64,000 nucleotides of DNA from Glaciecola sp. 33A (GCF_002836745.1 NZ_PJAR01000041.1:1-64000), one strand, 5' to 3'. Positions 20,497 to 33,245 are shown, numbered from the stretch's first letter. Notes: generated by a model from the sequence alone, not told the origin. Made by a program: numbers and translations.

Positions 20497-20988
20497 ATGG
20501 CTAGCAAGAAAACTAGAAAAGGCGGGCAAATAGGTACGCCGAAATCCACTATTCCGATTGTACGCACACCGTCAGATCGCACACGAAAGAAAACTGGAAA
20601 CAAAGCAGGTACTAGAAATAGTGTTATAGAAGCTGCTGAAAGCGCAAGACAAAACCAGAGAAAGGACCCTCGCTTTGGTAGTAAAATTCCGGTAGATTTA
20701 TTACGCCACAAGAAAATTAGCAGTCAGACTGTTGAGAAAAAGATTACATATAGGACGCCAAAGCACGAATTGGAAGCTATTGAGGCTGATGAAAAATTAC
20801 AAAAGCTATTGGATAAGCGAGAAAAAAAGGGCTTAGCTAAGTTAGAGCAAGACTATGTAAACACAAATTTGGCTCGTCACTTAGTACTTTGTGAAATGCT
20901 AGGAATTGACACTGCAGAAGAAAATGAAGACGAAGGTGATCCTCTTGCTGGGTTAGACGCAATTAGTATAGACGACTTCAAAGATTAA
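20497..20988 (+). CDS. yihI: Der GTPase-activating protein YihI
   Basis: YihI stimulates the ribosome-assembly GTPase Der. The 163-residue protein has a strongly basic N terminus (KKTRKGG, RTRKKTGNK), then the family block RKDPRFGSKIPVDL, a central helical region ELEAIEADEKLQKLLDKRE, and an acidic C terminus (EENEDEGDP). This matches the E. coli layout. A TATAAT at 20393-20398 may be its -10 box, but no good -35 is seen. GGAAGAGG is the ribosome-binding site. The DUF2489 gene follows after eight bases. Confidence 0.92.
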   Translation: MASKKTRKGGQIGTPKSTIPIVRTPSDRTRKKTGNKAGTRNSVIEAAESARQNQRKDPRFGSKIPVDLLRHKKISSQTVEKKITYRTPKHELEAIEADEKLQKLLDKREKKGLAKLEQDYVNTNLARHLVLCEMLGIDTAEENEDEGDPLAGLDAISIDDFKD

Positions 20989-20996
20989 GCAGAGAA

Positions 20997-21440
20997 ATGA
21001 CACAAATAATACTTAGTGGTTTGGGGGCGATATTGGTTATCGGTCTCATTATATATACCGGTAGATTGCTTTTTTTACTAAAGCAACAAAAAGCACGCCA
21101 ACAAAGCGCGATAGACAAACGCGTTGATTCGATGGTGCAAAGCATCCAAACGATTGCGTTTGCTATGCAGCAGCAGCAGTGTAATTATTCGGAAGGAGCA
21201 ATTAGAATATGCAGTTTGCTAAAAGCGCTGCCTATAGAAAACATTCCTGATTACTCACTATCGTTTCCTAAGCTGCACGCCTTATTTGACACAGTTAAAG
21301 ATTACCCAAGTCATGAAGAGCGCGGTGCTTTGAGTAAACAAGAAAGACGTCAACAAGACAAACAGCGAGAGCAGTTTGAAAGTGAAGCTGAAAGTGGAAT
21401 TCAGGAAGAAATTGTTAGGTTAAGAAGTTTTAGTTGCTAA
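20997..21440 (+). CDS. DUF2489 family membrane-anchored protein
   Basis: The 147-residue protein has one N-terminal membrane helix (about residues 4-28) followed by a Gln-rich charged cytoplasmic helix (LLKQQKARQQSAIDKR), in the manner of DUF2489 proteins found next to yihI in Alteromonadales. The function is unknown. It is probably co-transcribed with yihI and ends seven bases before the convergent tag gene. Confidence 0.75.
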   Translation: MTQIILSGLGAILVIGLIIYTGRLLFLLKQQKARQQSAIDKRVDSMVQSIQTIAFAMQQQQCNYSEGAIRICSLLKALPIENIPDYSLSFPKLHALFDTVKDYPSHEERGALSKQERRQQDKQREQFESEAESGIQEEIVRLRSFSC

Positions 21441-21446
21441 TACCAA

Positions 21447-22100
21447 TCAGGCCATAGTTGCACTGCGCTGCAACAACAATAACTTGCCCTCGACGTTGGC
21501 TTGTTCCGCGCCTATTTCTGCGTAGCAGGGACAAGCCACTAAATGATCATTCACCATTCCAACCGCTTGCATAAATGCATAACAAATGGTGCTACCCACA
21601 AAGCTGAAACCTGCTTGTTTTAGTGTTTTGGCCATTAGTTCAGATTCTATCGATGTCGTAGCAACATCAGTCTTTGTTTTGCAATTATTTTTAATGACTC
21701 GAAAATCGGTAAACTGCCATAAATAAGCATTAAAAGGCATTGTCATTTCGATATCTATATAAGCTTGCGCATTGGTAATTATCGACTTTATTTTTAACTT
21801 GTTACGCACTATGCCTTTATTCTGCAGTAGATTAGCGACATCACATTCGTTCATTTTAATAATTTGTTGTGGGTTAAACTGGTGGAAGGCTCGTTCGTAG
21901 TTGGACTGCTTTCGTAATATGGTTAACCAACTCAATCCAGCCTGTTGACCATCCAAACACAGTTTTGCAAATAGCTCACCGCTGTCCAAAATAGGTCTTC
22001 CCCATTGTTTATTATGATAAGCAACATATTGAGGGTCGGAGGTTTCCCAGGCACAGCTCGTCGTTTCCTGCAGGTTGTCAGTAGTCAAAATATTACTCAT
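21447..22100 (-). CDS. tag: DNA-3-methyladenine glycosylase I Tag
   Basis: Tag excises 3-methyladenine from alkylated DNA. The opening CAWETSDPQYVAYHNKQWGRP, the core DGQQAGLSWLTILRKQ and the late GSTICYAFMQAVGMVNDH are family blocks, and the zinc-binding Cys/His set is present (Cys near the N terminus, then H and C residues in VACPCY). It is divergent from glyQ; tag beside glyQS is also seen in Shewanella-type genomes. Confidence 0.93.
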   Translation of the reverse strand: MSNILTTDNLQETTSCAWETSDPQYVAYHNKQWGRPILDSGELFAKLCLDGQQAGLSWLTILRKQSNYERAFHQFNPQQIIKMNECDVANLLQNKGIVRNKLKIKSIITNAQAYIDIEMTMPFNAYLWQFTDFRVIKNNCKTKTDVATTSIESELMAKTLKQAGFSFVGSTICYAFMQAVGMVNDHLVACPCYAEIGAEQANVEGKLLLLQRSATMA

Positions 22101-22266
22101 TTCTTACTTCCTTTTTCTATTACCGATAATATAGGTAGTCATTAGCACAGAACTTGTCGAACATAGAATTATCGAGCGTAAAACCAGTAAGTTAGGCTGC
22201 ACAAGACAGCAATTTTGTTAAAAAACATTTTTTTACGCGCACACATTGAATATCTGAGGTGCAGGG

Positions 22267-22296
22267 TTACCAATTGAGTCCACTAGGCGGTATACT
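22267..22296 (+). promoter_or_regulatory. possible glyQS promoter
   Basis: TTACCA (22267-22272), an 18-bp spacer and TATACT (22291-22296) lie in the 359-base gap between tag and glyQ. This would leave a leader of about 160 bases. I see no T-box or riboswitch in it. Confidence 0.4.
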
Positions 22297-22459
22297 CTAC
22301 GGCTTATTTCTTGCGTTAGTTAAGTTATATTTTTAGGCGTTGGCGACCCCGTTGTTCATCAGTTTGTATTTGTCATCTAAATGATGAGTGCTGCCTAAAA
22401 TGATTTACACAAACGTATATTTGAATTTCACACACTGGGCATAGAAGAATTTAGCACTT

Positions 22460-23404
22460 ATGCAGAAATATGACAGCAAGACCTTTCAAGGTCTTATCCT
22501 TGCATTGCAAGACTATTGGGCATCTCAAGGATGCGTTATTATTCAACCTCTTGATATGGAGGTAGGCGCAGGTACATTCCATCCAATGACCTTCCTTCGT
22601 TCTCTTGGTCCAGAGCCAATAAACAGCGCTTATGTTCAGCCTTGTCGTCGACCTACCGATGGCCGCTATGGTGAAAACCCGAACCGCTTGCAACAGTATT
22701 ATCAATTTCAGGTAATGTTAAAACCCTCCCCTGACAATATTCAAGAACTCTACTTAGGCTCGCTTGAAATGCTGGGCTTTGACCTTCTGGTGCACGATAT
22801 CCGTTTCGTTGAAGACAACTGGGAGTCACCGACCTTAGGCGCATGGGGTTTGGGTTGGGAAGTGTGGTTAAACGGTATGGAAGTTACGCAATTTACCTAT
22901 TTTCAACAAGTAGGCGGACTTGAGTGTAAACCGGTTACCGGCGAAATTACCTATGGTCTTGAACGTTTGGCTATGTATATTCAAGGCGTTGATAGCATTT
23001 ATGATTTAGTTTGGACTGACGGGCCTATGGGCAGAGTCACGTACGGAGATGTATTTTTGCAGAACGAAAAAGAACAGTCCGCGTATAATTTTGAATATGC
23101 TGATGTTGATTTTCTTTTTAGAACCTTCGATGAATGTGAAAAAGCCAGCAATAAATTAATTGAAGCACATCTGCCATTACCCGCATATGAGCAAGTAATG
23201 AAAGCATCTCATGCTTTTAACTTATTGGATGCCCGCCATGCTATTTCTGTGACAGAAAGGCAGCGCTACATTTTACGTGTTCGTACCTTATCAAAAGCAT
23301 GTGCTGAGATGTATTATGCTACACGCGAAGCGCTTGGATTCCCGCTTTGTAAAAATACTCAGGGTGACCATACCAACGCTAATATACATCACAAGGAGGC
23401 CTAG
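22460..23404 (+). CDS. glyQ: glycyl-tRNA synthetase alpha subunit GlyQ
   Basis: GlyQ is the catalytic subunit of the alpha2-beta2 bacterial glycyl-tRNA synthetase. It has the invariant opening [18 protein letters not shown] and the active-site stretch [20 protein letters not shown]. At 314 residues it is complete. glyS starts two bases after its stop, preceded by an AAGGAGG ribosome-binding site inside the end of glyQ. Confidence 0.98.
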   Translation: MQKYDSKTFQGLILALQDYWASQGCVIIQPLDMEVGAGTFHPMTFLRSLGPEPINSAYVQPCRRPTDGRYGENPNRLQQYYQFQVMLKPSPDNIQELYLGSLEMLGFDLLVHDIRFVEDNWESPTLGAWGLGWEVWLNGMEVTQFTYFQQVGGLECKPVTGEITYGLERLAMYIQGVDSIYDLVWTDGPMGRVTYGDVFLQNEKEQSAYNFEYADVDFLFRTFDECEKASNKLIEAHLPLPAYEQVMKASHAFNLLDARHAISVTERQRYILRVRTLSKACAEMYYATREALGFPLCKNTQGDHTNANIHHKEA

Positions 23405-23406
23405 CA

Positions 23407-25488
23407 ATGACTCTCATTAAAGAAAATTTATTAATTGAGCTAGGTACCGAAGAATTACCGCCAAAGTCTCTCAAGAAGCTGGCTGACAGCTTTAAGCAAA
23501 ACATTCACGATGAACTCAGTAAGTGTGGATTCGAATTTGATTCAATTGCATCGTATGCGACACCTCGACGCTTAGCCGTAGTTGTTAAAAATTGCGCTGG
23601 AACTCAGCCTGATAGTCATGTTGAAAAGCGCGGACCTGCCGTAATTTCTGCCTTTGACGACAACGGAAACCCAACTAGAGCGGCGCAAGGTTGGGCAAAA
23701 GGAAATGGCATTGACGTTGCTCAGGCATCAAGGCTTAAAACTGATAAAGGCGAATGGCTATTTTATGTTGCAGAGGTCAAAGGTAAGGCTTTAGAGGAAG
23801 TATTGCAGGTTATTTTGCAAACAGCCGTTAACAGGTTACCGATCCCAAAGCCAATGCGTTGGGGATCATCATCCGCCGAGTTTATACGCCCCGTGCATAC
23901 TATATGTGTGTTGTTTGGTAACAAAGTGCTGCCTGTTTCATTATTTGGATTAAACTCTGCAAACCAAGTATCGGGTCACCGTTTTCATGGTCAGCGTCGA
24001 TTCACATTGGAGCATGCGGACCATTATGCAAGCGCGTTGACATCTCAGTATGTGGTTGCCGATTACGCTCAGCGGACAGATACCATCGAGGCAGGTCTTA
24101 AAGCTAAGGCAAAAGAACTGGGACTGATGCCTGATTATGATCGAGCTTTATTAGAGGAAATTTCGTCTCTGGTAGAATGGCCAGTGGTTTTGTCCGCTAA
24201 GTTTGAGGCTGATTTTCTCGATGTTCCCAAAGAAGCACTTATTTATACTATGAAAGACGATCAAAAGTATGTGCCGTTATTGGACGCAGACGGCCAACTT
24301 TCATCACAGTTTTTGTTTGTATCAAATATTGAAAGTAAAGACCCTATTCAAGTGATTGAAGGGAATCAAAAAGTCATTCGCCCTCGCCTGTCCGACGCTA
24401 AATTCTTCTTTGAAACTGATAAAAAAACGACATTAGCCTCTAAAGCAACTAAGTTAGCGTCGGTTCTGTTTCAAAAAGAACTGGGCACGGTTGCAGAAAA
24501 AACCACTCGTTTGGTGGCAATAAGCCAAAGTATTGCCAAAGAGTTAGGTCTAGACGCGACCCATGTCACTCGGGCTGCGGCCTTGGCCAAGGCGGATTTG
24601 TTGAGCGACATGGTAATGGAGTTTCCAAGTGTTCAAGGGATTATGGGCCATCATTATGCGTTACATGATGGCGAACATGCAGCCGTTGCATTAGCCATTG
24701 AAGAGCAGTATCTGCCGCGTTTTGCAGGCGATAAATTACCAACATCGACAGCAGGGTATATATTAGCATTAGCGGAGAAACTCGACACGTTGGTTGGCAT
24801 CTTTGGTATCGGTAAACTGCCAAAAGGCGACAAAGACCCATTTGCTTTGCGTCGTTGTGCAATTGGTATACTGCGTATTCTAGTTGAAAATAGCTTACCA
24901 CTGAACTTGAGAAATATGGTCGAGAGCGTTGTTGACATTTATGCTGATAAATTGTCGAATGCACAAGCAGCAACTCAAGTGCATAGATTCTTATTAGACC
25001 GATTCAAACCTTTCTATCAAGACCAAGACATTACGGGAGATGTCGTTAGTGCTGTTATGACACAGCAGCCCACAACTGCAATCGATTTCGATGCGCGCAT
25101 TAAGGCGGTTACGGCATTTAAGCAAATGGATAGCGCGATTGATCTAGTGGCTGCAAACAAACGAGTAGCCAATATTTTAAACAAAAATGATGTCGATATC
25201 GATGCGTTACCATCAATTGACCCAGCCTTATTTAGCGAAGACGCAGAGATAGCATTGTTTACCGCTTTGGAAAGCGCGCAGAGTGATGTTACTCGACTGA
25301 TTGAGAACTTGTCGTATGACCAGGTTTTAGCGTCATTGAGCGTGTTGAAAATCCCACTGAATAATTTTTTTGATGAGGTCATGATTATGGCCGATGACGA
25401 GTTGGTAAGATCAAATCGCGTTGCCCTCGTTAGCAAGGCCAGACAACTGTTCTTATCCGTAGCAGACGTTTCCGTATTAGCAGTTTAA
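23407..25488 (+). CDS. glyS: glycyl-tRNA synthetase beta subunit GlyS
   Basis: The 693-residue beta subunit recognises tRNA-Gly and is required for aminoacylation together with GlyQ. It opens LLIELGTEELPPKSL and carries the central SDAKFFFETD and PKGDKDPFALRR blocks of the family. It follows glyQ directly and precedes a small lipoprotein gene after six bases. Confidence 0.98.
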   Translation: MTLIKENLLIELGTEELPPKSLKKLADSFKQNIHDELSKCGFEFDSIASYATPRRLAVVVKNCAGTQPDSHVEKRGPAVISAFDDNGNPTRAAQGWAKGNGIDVAQASRLKTDKGEWLFYVAEVKGKALEEVLQVILQTAVNRLPIPKPMRWGSSSAEFIRPVHTICVLFGNKVLPVSLFGLNSANQVSGHRFHGQRRFTLEHADHYASALTSQYVVADYAQRTDTIEAGLKAKAKELGLMPDYDRALLEEISSLVEWPVVLSAKFEADFLDVPKEALIYTMKDDQKYVPLLDADGQLSSQFLFVSNIESKDPIQVIEGNQKVIRPRLSDAKFFFETDKKTTLASKATKLASVLFQKELGTVAEKTTRLVAISQSIAKELGLDATHVTRAAALAKADLLSDMVMEFPSVQGIMGHHYALHDGEHAAVALAIEEQYLPRFAGDKLPTSTAGYILALAEKLDTLVGIFGIGKLPKGDKDPFALRRCAIGILRILVENSLPLNLRNMVESVVDIYADKLSNAQAATQVHRFLLDRFKPFYQDQDITGDVVSAVMTQQPTTAIDFDARIKAVTAFKQMDSAIDLVAANKRVANILNKNDVDIDALPSIDPALFSEDAEIALFTALESAQSDVTRLIENLSYDQVLASLSVLKIPLNNFFDEVMIMADDELVRSNRVALVSKARQLFLSVADVSVLAV

Positions 25489-25500
25489 GGACAAGTGGCT

Positions 25501-25953
25501 ATGCATAAATTTACTAAGTTATTAGTGGTAGCATTTAGTTTAGTTGTGCTGAGTGCTTGTTCAACTCAGTCCGCTAGAAACTTGATCAGCTTTGAAGCAG
25601 ATAAAAACTACCAAGATATGTATTTGCGTGGTGTTTTTAACTGGTGGGAAGCGAGCGATCAATTTAAGCTCACCAGAATCAGTCCCGAGTTCTATACTAT
25701 TACAATTGAATTGATTGCTGATGGTCAGCCTTATGATTTTAAAGTAGCTAATGCAAGTTGGACGCCCGAGTTTAATTGTGGTTTTGAATATTCGCCGCGT
25801 AGAGTTGAATTATATGACGCGGTTGAATTAGTTTGCGAACAGACCAGTCAAAATATCCAATTTGTTCCAGCAGACACTGGCTTATTTACATTTGAATTTG
25901 ATATATCAAATAACAACGAGCCCGAACTTACCATCACTAAAGCAAATAATTAA
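25501..25953 (+). CDS. small lipoprotein of unknown function
   Basis: The 150-residue protein starts with a lipoprotein signal sequence ending in a lipobox LSAC (cleavage before Cys20). The mature part is beta-rich, with YLRGVFNWWEASDQF and YDFKVANASWTPEFNCGFEY, resembling the early-set/carbohydrate-binding folds of pullulanase-type enzymes; this resemblance is only suggestive. I prefer the ATG at 25501 to the GTG at 25495 because of spacing from the AGGA site. It is likely the last gene of the glyQS operon. Confidence 0.7.
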   Translation: MHKFTKLLVVAFSLVVLSACSTQSARNLISFEADKNYQDMYLRGVFNWWEASDQFKLTRISPEFYTITIELIADGQPYDFKVANASWTPEFNCGFEYSPRRVELYDAVELVCEQTSQNIQFVPADTGLFTFEFDISNNNEPELTITKANN

Positions 25954-26474
25954 GCCAGGTACTGCTGCTTTACAAGTGTCATTTTACAATGCGAGTTCGA
26001 GTTCGCCTCAATTGGTGATGCGTTAATTTCCCTAATTGTTATCCGTAGTGTGAAGTGGCTAAGACGTGGGAAGAGTGTTGTTAACGTCATTAATGATCAC
26101 CATCATTACGATTGAGCATTTAAAAACAGAGTAGTATTTCACTTTCATCCGCGCGCTAACCAATTGATTAAATACAGTTTATTAAGTCCAAGACTTCTTT
26201 TATGACTATTTTTAAGTGTATTTTTTGAGGTAAATCGTTGAGTATTTATCACTTTAAAATGCTCCCTATAACATCTCCGGCTTTGCGGCGTTACATGCCC
26301 AAAATGAGATTGACTGTAAAAAATGTAAGCTATTAATAAACATAGAGTTAGTCGCATACTAATTCTAAGGGAGTTTGGAGAGTTGCATTTTACGCGATTT
26401 AGTTAAGTTTTGGCCCTGTCAATTAGGGTGGTGTATCTTATCAGCCCGTTTCTTGTTTATCCTCTTTTTGACAT
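25954..26474. other. non-coding gap between the lipoprotein gene and the gyrB terminator
   Basis: About 520 bases between convergent operons. I see no credible gene, repeat or RNA; a 70-codon minus-strand frame (26145-26357) has no coding character. Confidence 0.5.
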
Positions 26475-26506
26475 AAAAAAAGGTGCTCACTTATGGGAGC
26501 ACCTTT
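26475..26506 (-). terminator. terminator of the dnaA-gyrB operon
   Basis: On the minus strand, stem GGTGCTC/GAGCACC with an eight-base loop and seven T residues, 15 bases past the gyrB stop. The A-rich flank on the other side also pairs, so it could work weakly in both directions. Confidence 0.88.
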
Positions 26507-26521
26507 CTAATTTTACTATTC

Positions 26522-28939
<2,418 letters not shown>

Positions 28940-30040
28940 TTACTCCTCGTTCACTTGGTTATGTTCCACGTGAAACACTTTTTTATCATTATATTTATTT
29001 GTGAATTCAAATTGTGAGGTCTCAATCGCTGTTACAAACACCTGTGTGTTTGTTTCAAGAATCAAATCCAAAAAATGCTCCCTTGTTTTCAAATCTAACT
29101 CCGCAGCAATATCGTCAACTAAATAGATCGTTGATTTGTCACTCAAAGCAGAAAACATTTTCATTTGTGCAATTTGCAATATAGATACTAATATTCTGAG
29201 TTGACCACGCGACAAGTTCTCGGACGCGCTTAACCCATTTACCGTAAATTTGATGTCGCCTTTGTGTGGCCCAACCGTTGTATATCCATATTGCAAATCA
29301 CGTGACTGCTTGAGCTTAAGAGATTCCTCTAGTGCCATGCCTTTATCCCAACCGGTATTATACCTTAGTTCTATCTTGAACTCAGGTATAAATTGACTAT
29401 AAAGTGCAACAACTTCAGCATTTATTGACTCCAAATAGCTCTTTCTAGCGTCCGAAATTAATTTGCCATACCTGCACAGTGAATCACTCCAATAATCGAA
29501 CTGTTGGCTGTCTATCGCTCTTCCCGTATTTACATAATTTCTCAATAGCGCGTTTCGTTGGCTTAGCGTTTTTGTATACGCAGACATTAAATCCGCGTAT
29601 TTATGTTTCACGTGAAACAACGCCCAATCTACAAAACGTCTTCTCAGCATCGGTTGCCCAATGATGAGATCGCTGCTTTGTGGAGTAAAAATTTGCATGG
29701 GAATTTTACGAACAACATCTGATAGCTTTTTGGTTCGCTCTCCGTTAATGCTAAATTCAAATCCGTCGGACTTATGTCTTGTGCACCCAATTCGTTGTTC
29801 AATACCCTCTTCGTCGACTAAACGGCTAAACACCGTTGCCGTATCAGTATTGTGTTGAACGACGGAGTTTTGCCTATTTGTTCTGAACGAACGACCAAAC
29901 CCCAATAGATGAATTGCTTCCAAGATTGAAGACTTCCCAGCACCGTTGGCACCATGAATGATATTAAGAGACTTACCGGGGGAGAACGCAACCTGCTCAA
30001 AATTTCTAAACTGAGCGAGCTGCACTAAAGATAAATGCAT
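28940..30040 (-). CDS. recF: recombination mediator RecF
   Basis: RecF is an SMC-like ATPase that helps RecA load at single-strand gaps. The Walker A loop GANGAGKSS, the signature LSRGQLRILV and the Walker B region IYLVDDIAAELD are present. I start at the ATG at 30040 (366 residues), which gives the family N terminus MHLSLVQLAQFRNFE; the frame runs on upstream into the dnaN end. Two parS-type sites lie within its coding sequence. Confidence 0.95.
   Translation of the reverse strand: MHLSLVQLAQFRNFEQVAFSPGKSLNIIHGANGAGKSSILEAIHLLGFGRSFRTNRQNSVVQHNTDTATVFSRLVDEEGIEQRIGCTRHKSDGFEFSINGERTKKLSDVVRKIPMQIFTPQSSDLIIGQPMLRRRFVDWALFHVKHKYADLMSAYTKTLSQRNALLRNYVNTGRAIDSQQFDYWSDSLCRYGKLISDARKSYLESINAEVVALYSQFIPEFKIELRYNTGWDKGMALEESLKLKQSRDLQYGYTTVGPHKGDIKFTVNGLSASENLSRGQLRILVSILQIAQMKMFSALSDKSTIYLVDDIAAELDLKTREHFLDLILETNTQVFVTAIETSQFEFTNKYNDKKVFHVEHNQVNEE
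28962..28977. promoter_or_regulatory. parS site, one mismatch
   Basis: TGTTCCACGTGAAACA differs from the parS consensus at one base. It lies in the last 40 bases of recF. ParB, encoded 16 kb away, should bind it. Confidence 0.75.
29604..29619. promoter_or_regulatory. parS site, perfect
   Basis: TGTTTCACGTGAAACA, the exact palindromic 16-mer bound by chromosomal ParB proteins, within recF. Its position about 11.5 kb from the predicted oriC fits the origin-proximal distribution of parS. Confidence 0.9.
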
Positions 30041-30068
30041 AAAGGCTATGAGTCGCCCTTGACGGTAA

Positions 30069-31172
30069 TTATAGCCGCATCGGCATGATGACATACAATG
30101 CTGACTCGTCACCTTCCGCATGGATCAAAGCACTCGCGTTAGCATCTGATAAATTAAAAATAACGTTTTCCGAATTCAACACGTTTAATACATCAATTAG
30201 ATAAGCAACATTGAAACCGATCTCTAAATCCTCGCCCTCATAGTTTACATCAACTACTTCTTCTGCTTGTTCCTGCTCAGGGTTGTTCGCCGTTATCTTT
30301 AATTCGCCACTTGCCAAATTTAAACGAACACCTTTGAATTTCTCATTTGACAGAATCATTGCTCTCGAAAAAGCCGCTTTCAATAACTCTCTTGACGACC
30401 AAACCGCTTTGTCAGACCCTTTTGGAAGCACTCTTCTGTAATCAGGAAAACGACCATCAACTAACTTACTTGTAAAAATAAAATCTGTTGAAAATATTCG
30501 AATGTGATTGCTACCAATTTGTACTTTAATCAACGTATCGTTGTAATCAATTAAACGAATGATTTCCAACACACCTTTTCTAGGAATAATTACTTGACGT
30601 GCCGGTAAAGTCGCAACGTCATAATCGAGCGTTGCCAAAGCTAGCCGATGGCCATCGGTGGCCACCGTACGAATGACGTGTTCCTCTGTTTCCAAACTCA
30701 TACCATTTAGATAATAGCGAACATCTTGCTGGGCCATTGAAAAATGCGTTTTCTCGATCAATCCTTTCAAATCTGATTGTTTCACTTCAAACTCTACTTC
30801 ACCTTCCCAATCGTCAAGGTTAGGATAATCACTAGCAGACAGTGTCGATAAGGTATACTTACCTCTACCAGACTTTATGATTGCCTTACTTTCTTCAACT
30901 TCAAAAATGATGTTGCTTTCACCATTGATACCACGAATAATATCAACTAACTTTTTAGCCGGTACCGTGATCTCACCATCGGTAAAACTACCAGAAAGCT
31001 TCACGCTTGAAATAAGTTCGACTTCTAAATCGGTACCTGTTAACCACAGTGTCCCCTCACTAACCTTAATTAAAACGTTGGATAATATGGGTAATGTATG
31101 ACGTCGTTCAACTGCGCCAGAAACAAGTTGAAGAGGCTGTAATAAACCTTCACGGCTAATGGTAAATTTCAT
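30069..31172 (-). CDS. dnaN: DNA polymerase III beta sliding clamp DnaN
   Basis: DnaN is the ring-shaped clamp that tethers DNA polymerase III. Its 367 residues (E. coli 366) fit three clamp domains, opening MKFTISREGLLQPLQLVSGA and ending YVIMPMRL, a typical clamp C terminus. It starts 22 bases after dnaA stops and ends 28 bases before recF. Confidence 0.98.
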   Translation of the reverse strand: MKFTISREGLLQPLQLVSGAVERRHTLPILSNVLIKVSEGTLWLTGTDLEVELISSVKLSGSFTDGEITVPAKKLVDIIRGINGESNIIFEVEESKAIIKSGRGKYTLSTLSASDYPNLDDWEGEVEFEVKQSDLKGLIEKTHFSMAQQDVRYYLNGMSLETEEHVIRTVATDGHRLALATLDYDVATLPARQVIIPRKGVLEIIRLIDYNDTLIKVQIGSNHIRIFSTDFIFTSKLVDGRFPDYRRVLPKGSDKAVWSSRELLKAAFSRAMILSNEKFKGVRLNLASGELKITANNPEQEQAEEVVDVNYEGEDLEIGFNVAYLIDVLNVLNSENVIFNLSDANASALIHAEGDESALYVIMPMRL

Positions 31173-31194
31173 TTATGTCTTCTCGTTAAAATTA

Positions 31195-33129
31195 TTATGA
31201 AGAAAGCGTTCTTATTAAATTTTTATAGTCTTCTTTTATATCATGACTTTCATTACGAAGTTGCACAACTTTTCTTACAGCATGTATCACCGTAGTATGA
31301 TCCCTGCCACCAAAGGCATTTCCAATTTCCGGTAAGCTATGGTTCGTTAGCTCCTTAGCCAATGCCATGGCAACTTGTCTAGGACGAGCAACACTTCTAC
31401 TTCGTCTTTTCGACAATATATCAGCGACCTTGATTTTATAATAATCCGCCACCGTTTTTTGTATGTTCTCAATAGTAACTAACTTGTCCTGTAAGGCAAG
31501 TAAATCCCGCAATGCATCGCGAACAAAATCTATTGTAATAGGTCTGCCCGAGAAATTTGCGTTAGCTACCACACGATTTAGTGCTCCTTCTAATTCTCGA
31601 ACATTAGACCGTAATCGTTTAGCCATAAAAAAGGCCACTTCATTTGGCAAACGAACATTACACTCGTGAGCCTTACGCATCAAAATTGCTACGCGTGTTT
31701 CCAATTCTGGTGGTTCAATAATCACGGTTAAACCCCAGCCAAACCGGGACTTAAGCCTGTCCTCTACGCCATCAATTTCTTTTGGATAACGGTCTGACGT
31801 CAGTATGATTTGTTGATTACCCTCTAACAATGCATTAAAAGTATGAAAAAACTCTTCTTGCGACCGGTCTTTATTTGCAAAGAATTGAATGTCATCTATT
31901 AGTAATGCGTCTACTGATCGATAAAACCGTTTAAATTCTTCGATCGCGTTATTTTGTAAGGCCTTCACCATGTCTTGAACAAACCGCTCAGAATGCATAT
32001 ACACGATTTTAGCATCTGGCTTATTAGCTAATATGCCATTGCCAACAGCGTGAGTTAAATGTGTTTTACCTAAGCCAGTGCCACCGTATAGGAACAGCGG
32101 GTTGTATGACTTACCTGGATTATTGGCTACTTGAATTGCTGCCGCGCGTGCGTACTGATTAGATTTACCTTCTACAAAATTTTCAAAAGTATATTCAGGG
32201 TTCACATTACTCTTATGTACATTCGCGGAACCCGCCGTTGCATTACCACGGTCCGCCTTTTGATTCATTCCTACTTTGCTATTTTGTACTGAATATTGAC
32301 TAAATCTATTTGCCTGTGAATATTCACCCACTTTATTTGCCTGTGAATATCCCTGCTTACTCTGACCGTGATTGCCTAAATTAATATCTACTCCTGCGCT
32401 CGCATTTGAAGATTGAGGCACCTCTTTTTGTTTATTCAAAAAAGGATTCTGATTGCTATTTTCTGTCGCCCCTAATGCATTACCATTGTGTTCAGATTGG
32501 TTATATTGCGCTGAAATATCATGTGAACCGACGTTGTTCTTTCCGACACTAACTTTCCTGCGGTCAAAATTAGTTCCCTCTTTATAAACATCACTGCCTT
32601 GAGAATGCCCATTATTTGAATGGTTATTTCGCAAATGACGATTATCCATATCGTCTTGAATGTTATCTACAGCAGCATTATTGTGAGCGGAATGTGTTCG
32701 GCTATTATTATTTTCATTGCTACCGCCATGTGCCTCATCCCGTCGATTGTCGGGCGCATTCCTTTGATTGTTATTGTATGCTCGATTACTATCACCAGAT
32801 ACTACTTGCTCGCCCGAACGGTTGTGTGAACCGGTAGAATTTGGATTGACCGAATTTTCTTGCCGAGTTGCCATCGCACTTTGTTGCGCAATACTGCGTA
32901 CTGTTATTATTAAATTCGGCGCATCCTGACCATATAATGTTCGAAGGCTTTCAGTGATCATGCCATGATATTTGTCCCTAACCCAATCGAGAATAAAATG
33001 ATTGGTTGCAAATAGATGGAGAGACTCACCGTTGAATTCAGACCGAAGCGGCTTTAACCACATGTTAAATTGTTCAGAAGGAAGTTCTTCCTTTAGTAAC
33101 TCGAGGCAATGCTCCCAACTTATACTCAA
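31195..33129 (-). CDS. dnaA: replication initiator DnaA with an enlarged linker
   Basis: DnaA binds DnaA boxes and opens oriC. Domain I is residues 1-80. The AAA+ domain III has Walker [10 protein letters not shown] (349-357) and Walker B LLIDD (409-413). The DNA-binding domain IV carries the signature [15 protein letters not shown] (607-621). The protein has 644 residues, far more than the 467 of E. coli. The excess is domain II, about residues 83-308, which is rich in Asn, Ser, Gly and Gln. A short tandem repeat in it (YSQANKVGE then YSQANRFSQ) comes from a 30-bp DNA repeat near 32300-32360. The catalytic domains look intact. Confidence 0.97.
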   Translation of the reverse strand: MSISWEHCLELLKEELPSEQFNMWLKPLRSEFNGESLHLFATNHFILDWVRDKYHGMITESLRTLYGQDAPNLIITVRSIAQQSAMATRQENSVNPNSTGSHNRSGEQVVSGDSNRAYNNNQRNAPDNRRDEAHGGSNENNNSRTHSAHNNAAVDNIQDDMDNRHLRNNHSNNGHSQGSDVYKEGTNFDRRKVSVGKNNVGSHDISAQYNQSEHNGNALGATENSNQNPFLNKQKEVPQSSNASAGVDINLGNHGQSKQGYSQANKVGEYSQANRFSQYSVQNSKVGMNQKADRGNATAGSANVHKSNVNPEYTFENFVEGKSNQYARAAAIQVANNPGKSYNPLFLYGGTGLGKTHLTHAVGNGILANKPDAKIVYMHSERFVQDMVKALQNNAIEEFKRFYRSVDALLIDDIQFFANKDRSQEEFFHTFNALLEGNQQIILTSDRYPKEIDGVEDRLKSRFGWGLTVIIEPPELETRVAILMRKAHECNVRLPNEVAFFMAKRLRSNVRELEGALNRVVANANFSGRPITIDFVRDALRDLLALQDKLVTIENIQKTVADYYKIKVADILSKRRSRSVARPRQVAMALAKELTNHSLPEIGNAFGGRDHTTVIHAVRKVVQLRNESHDIKEDYKNLIRTLSS

Positions 33130-33236
33130 CTGACTATCTCCAGACTCAAACTAACTACAAACCTTCACTACTGAAAGCCTACTTTCTTAGCTAGCCTTTT
33201 AAAAAAGGGCAGTAAGAATAGGGGATTTTCATCGAT

Positions 33237-33245
33237 TTATCCACA
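33237..33245 (+). promoter_or_regulatory. DnaA box in the dnaA-rpmH gap
   Basis: Perfect TTATCCACA, about 108 bases upstream of dnaA. Together with the boxes at 33429 and 33458 it suggests autoregulation of dnaA. A weaker match (TTATCCCCA) lies at 33325-33333 on the minus strand. Confidence 0.65.

Noticed and set aside
26145-26357. 70-codon minus-strand frame between the lipoprotein gene and gyrB
   Set aside because: No coding character and no ribosome-binding site; in a convergent intergenic gap.
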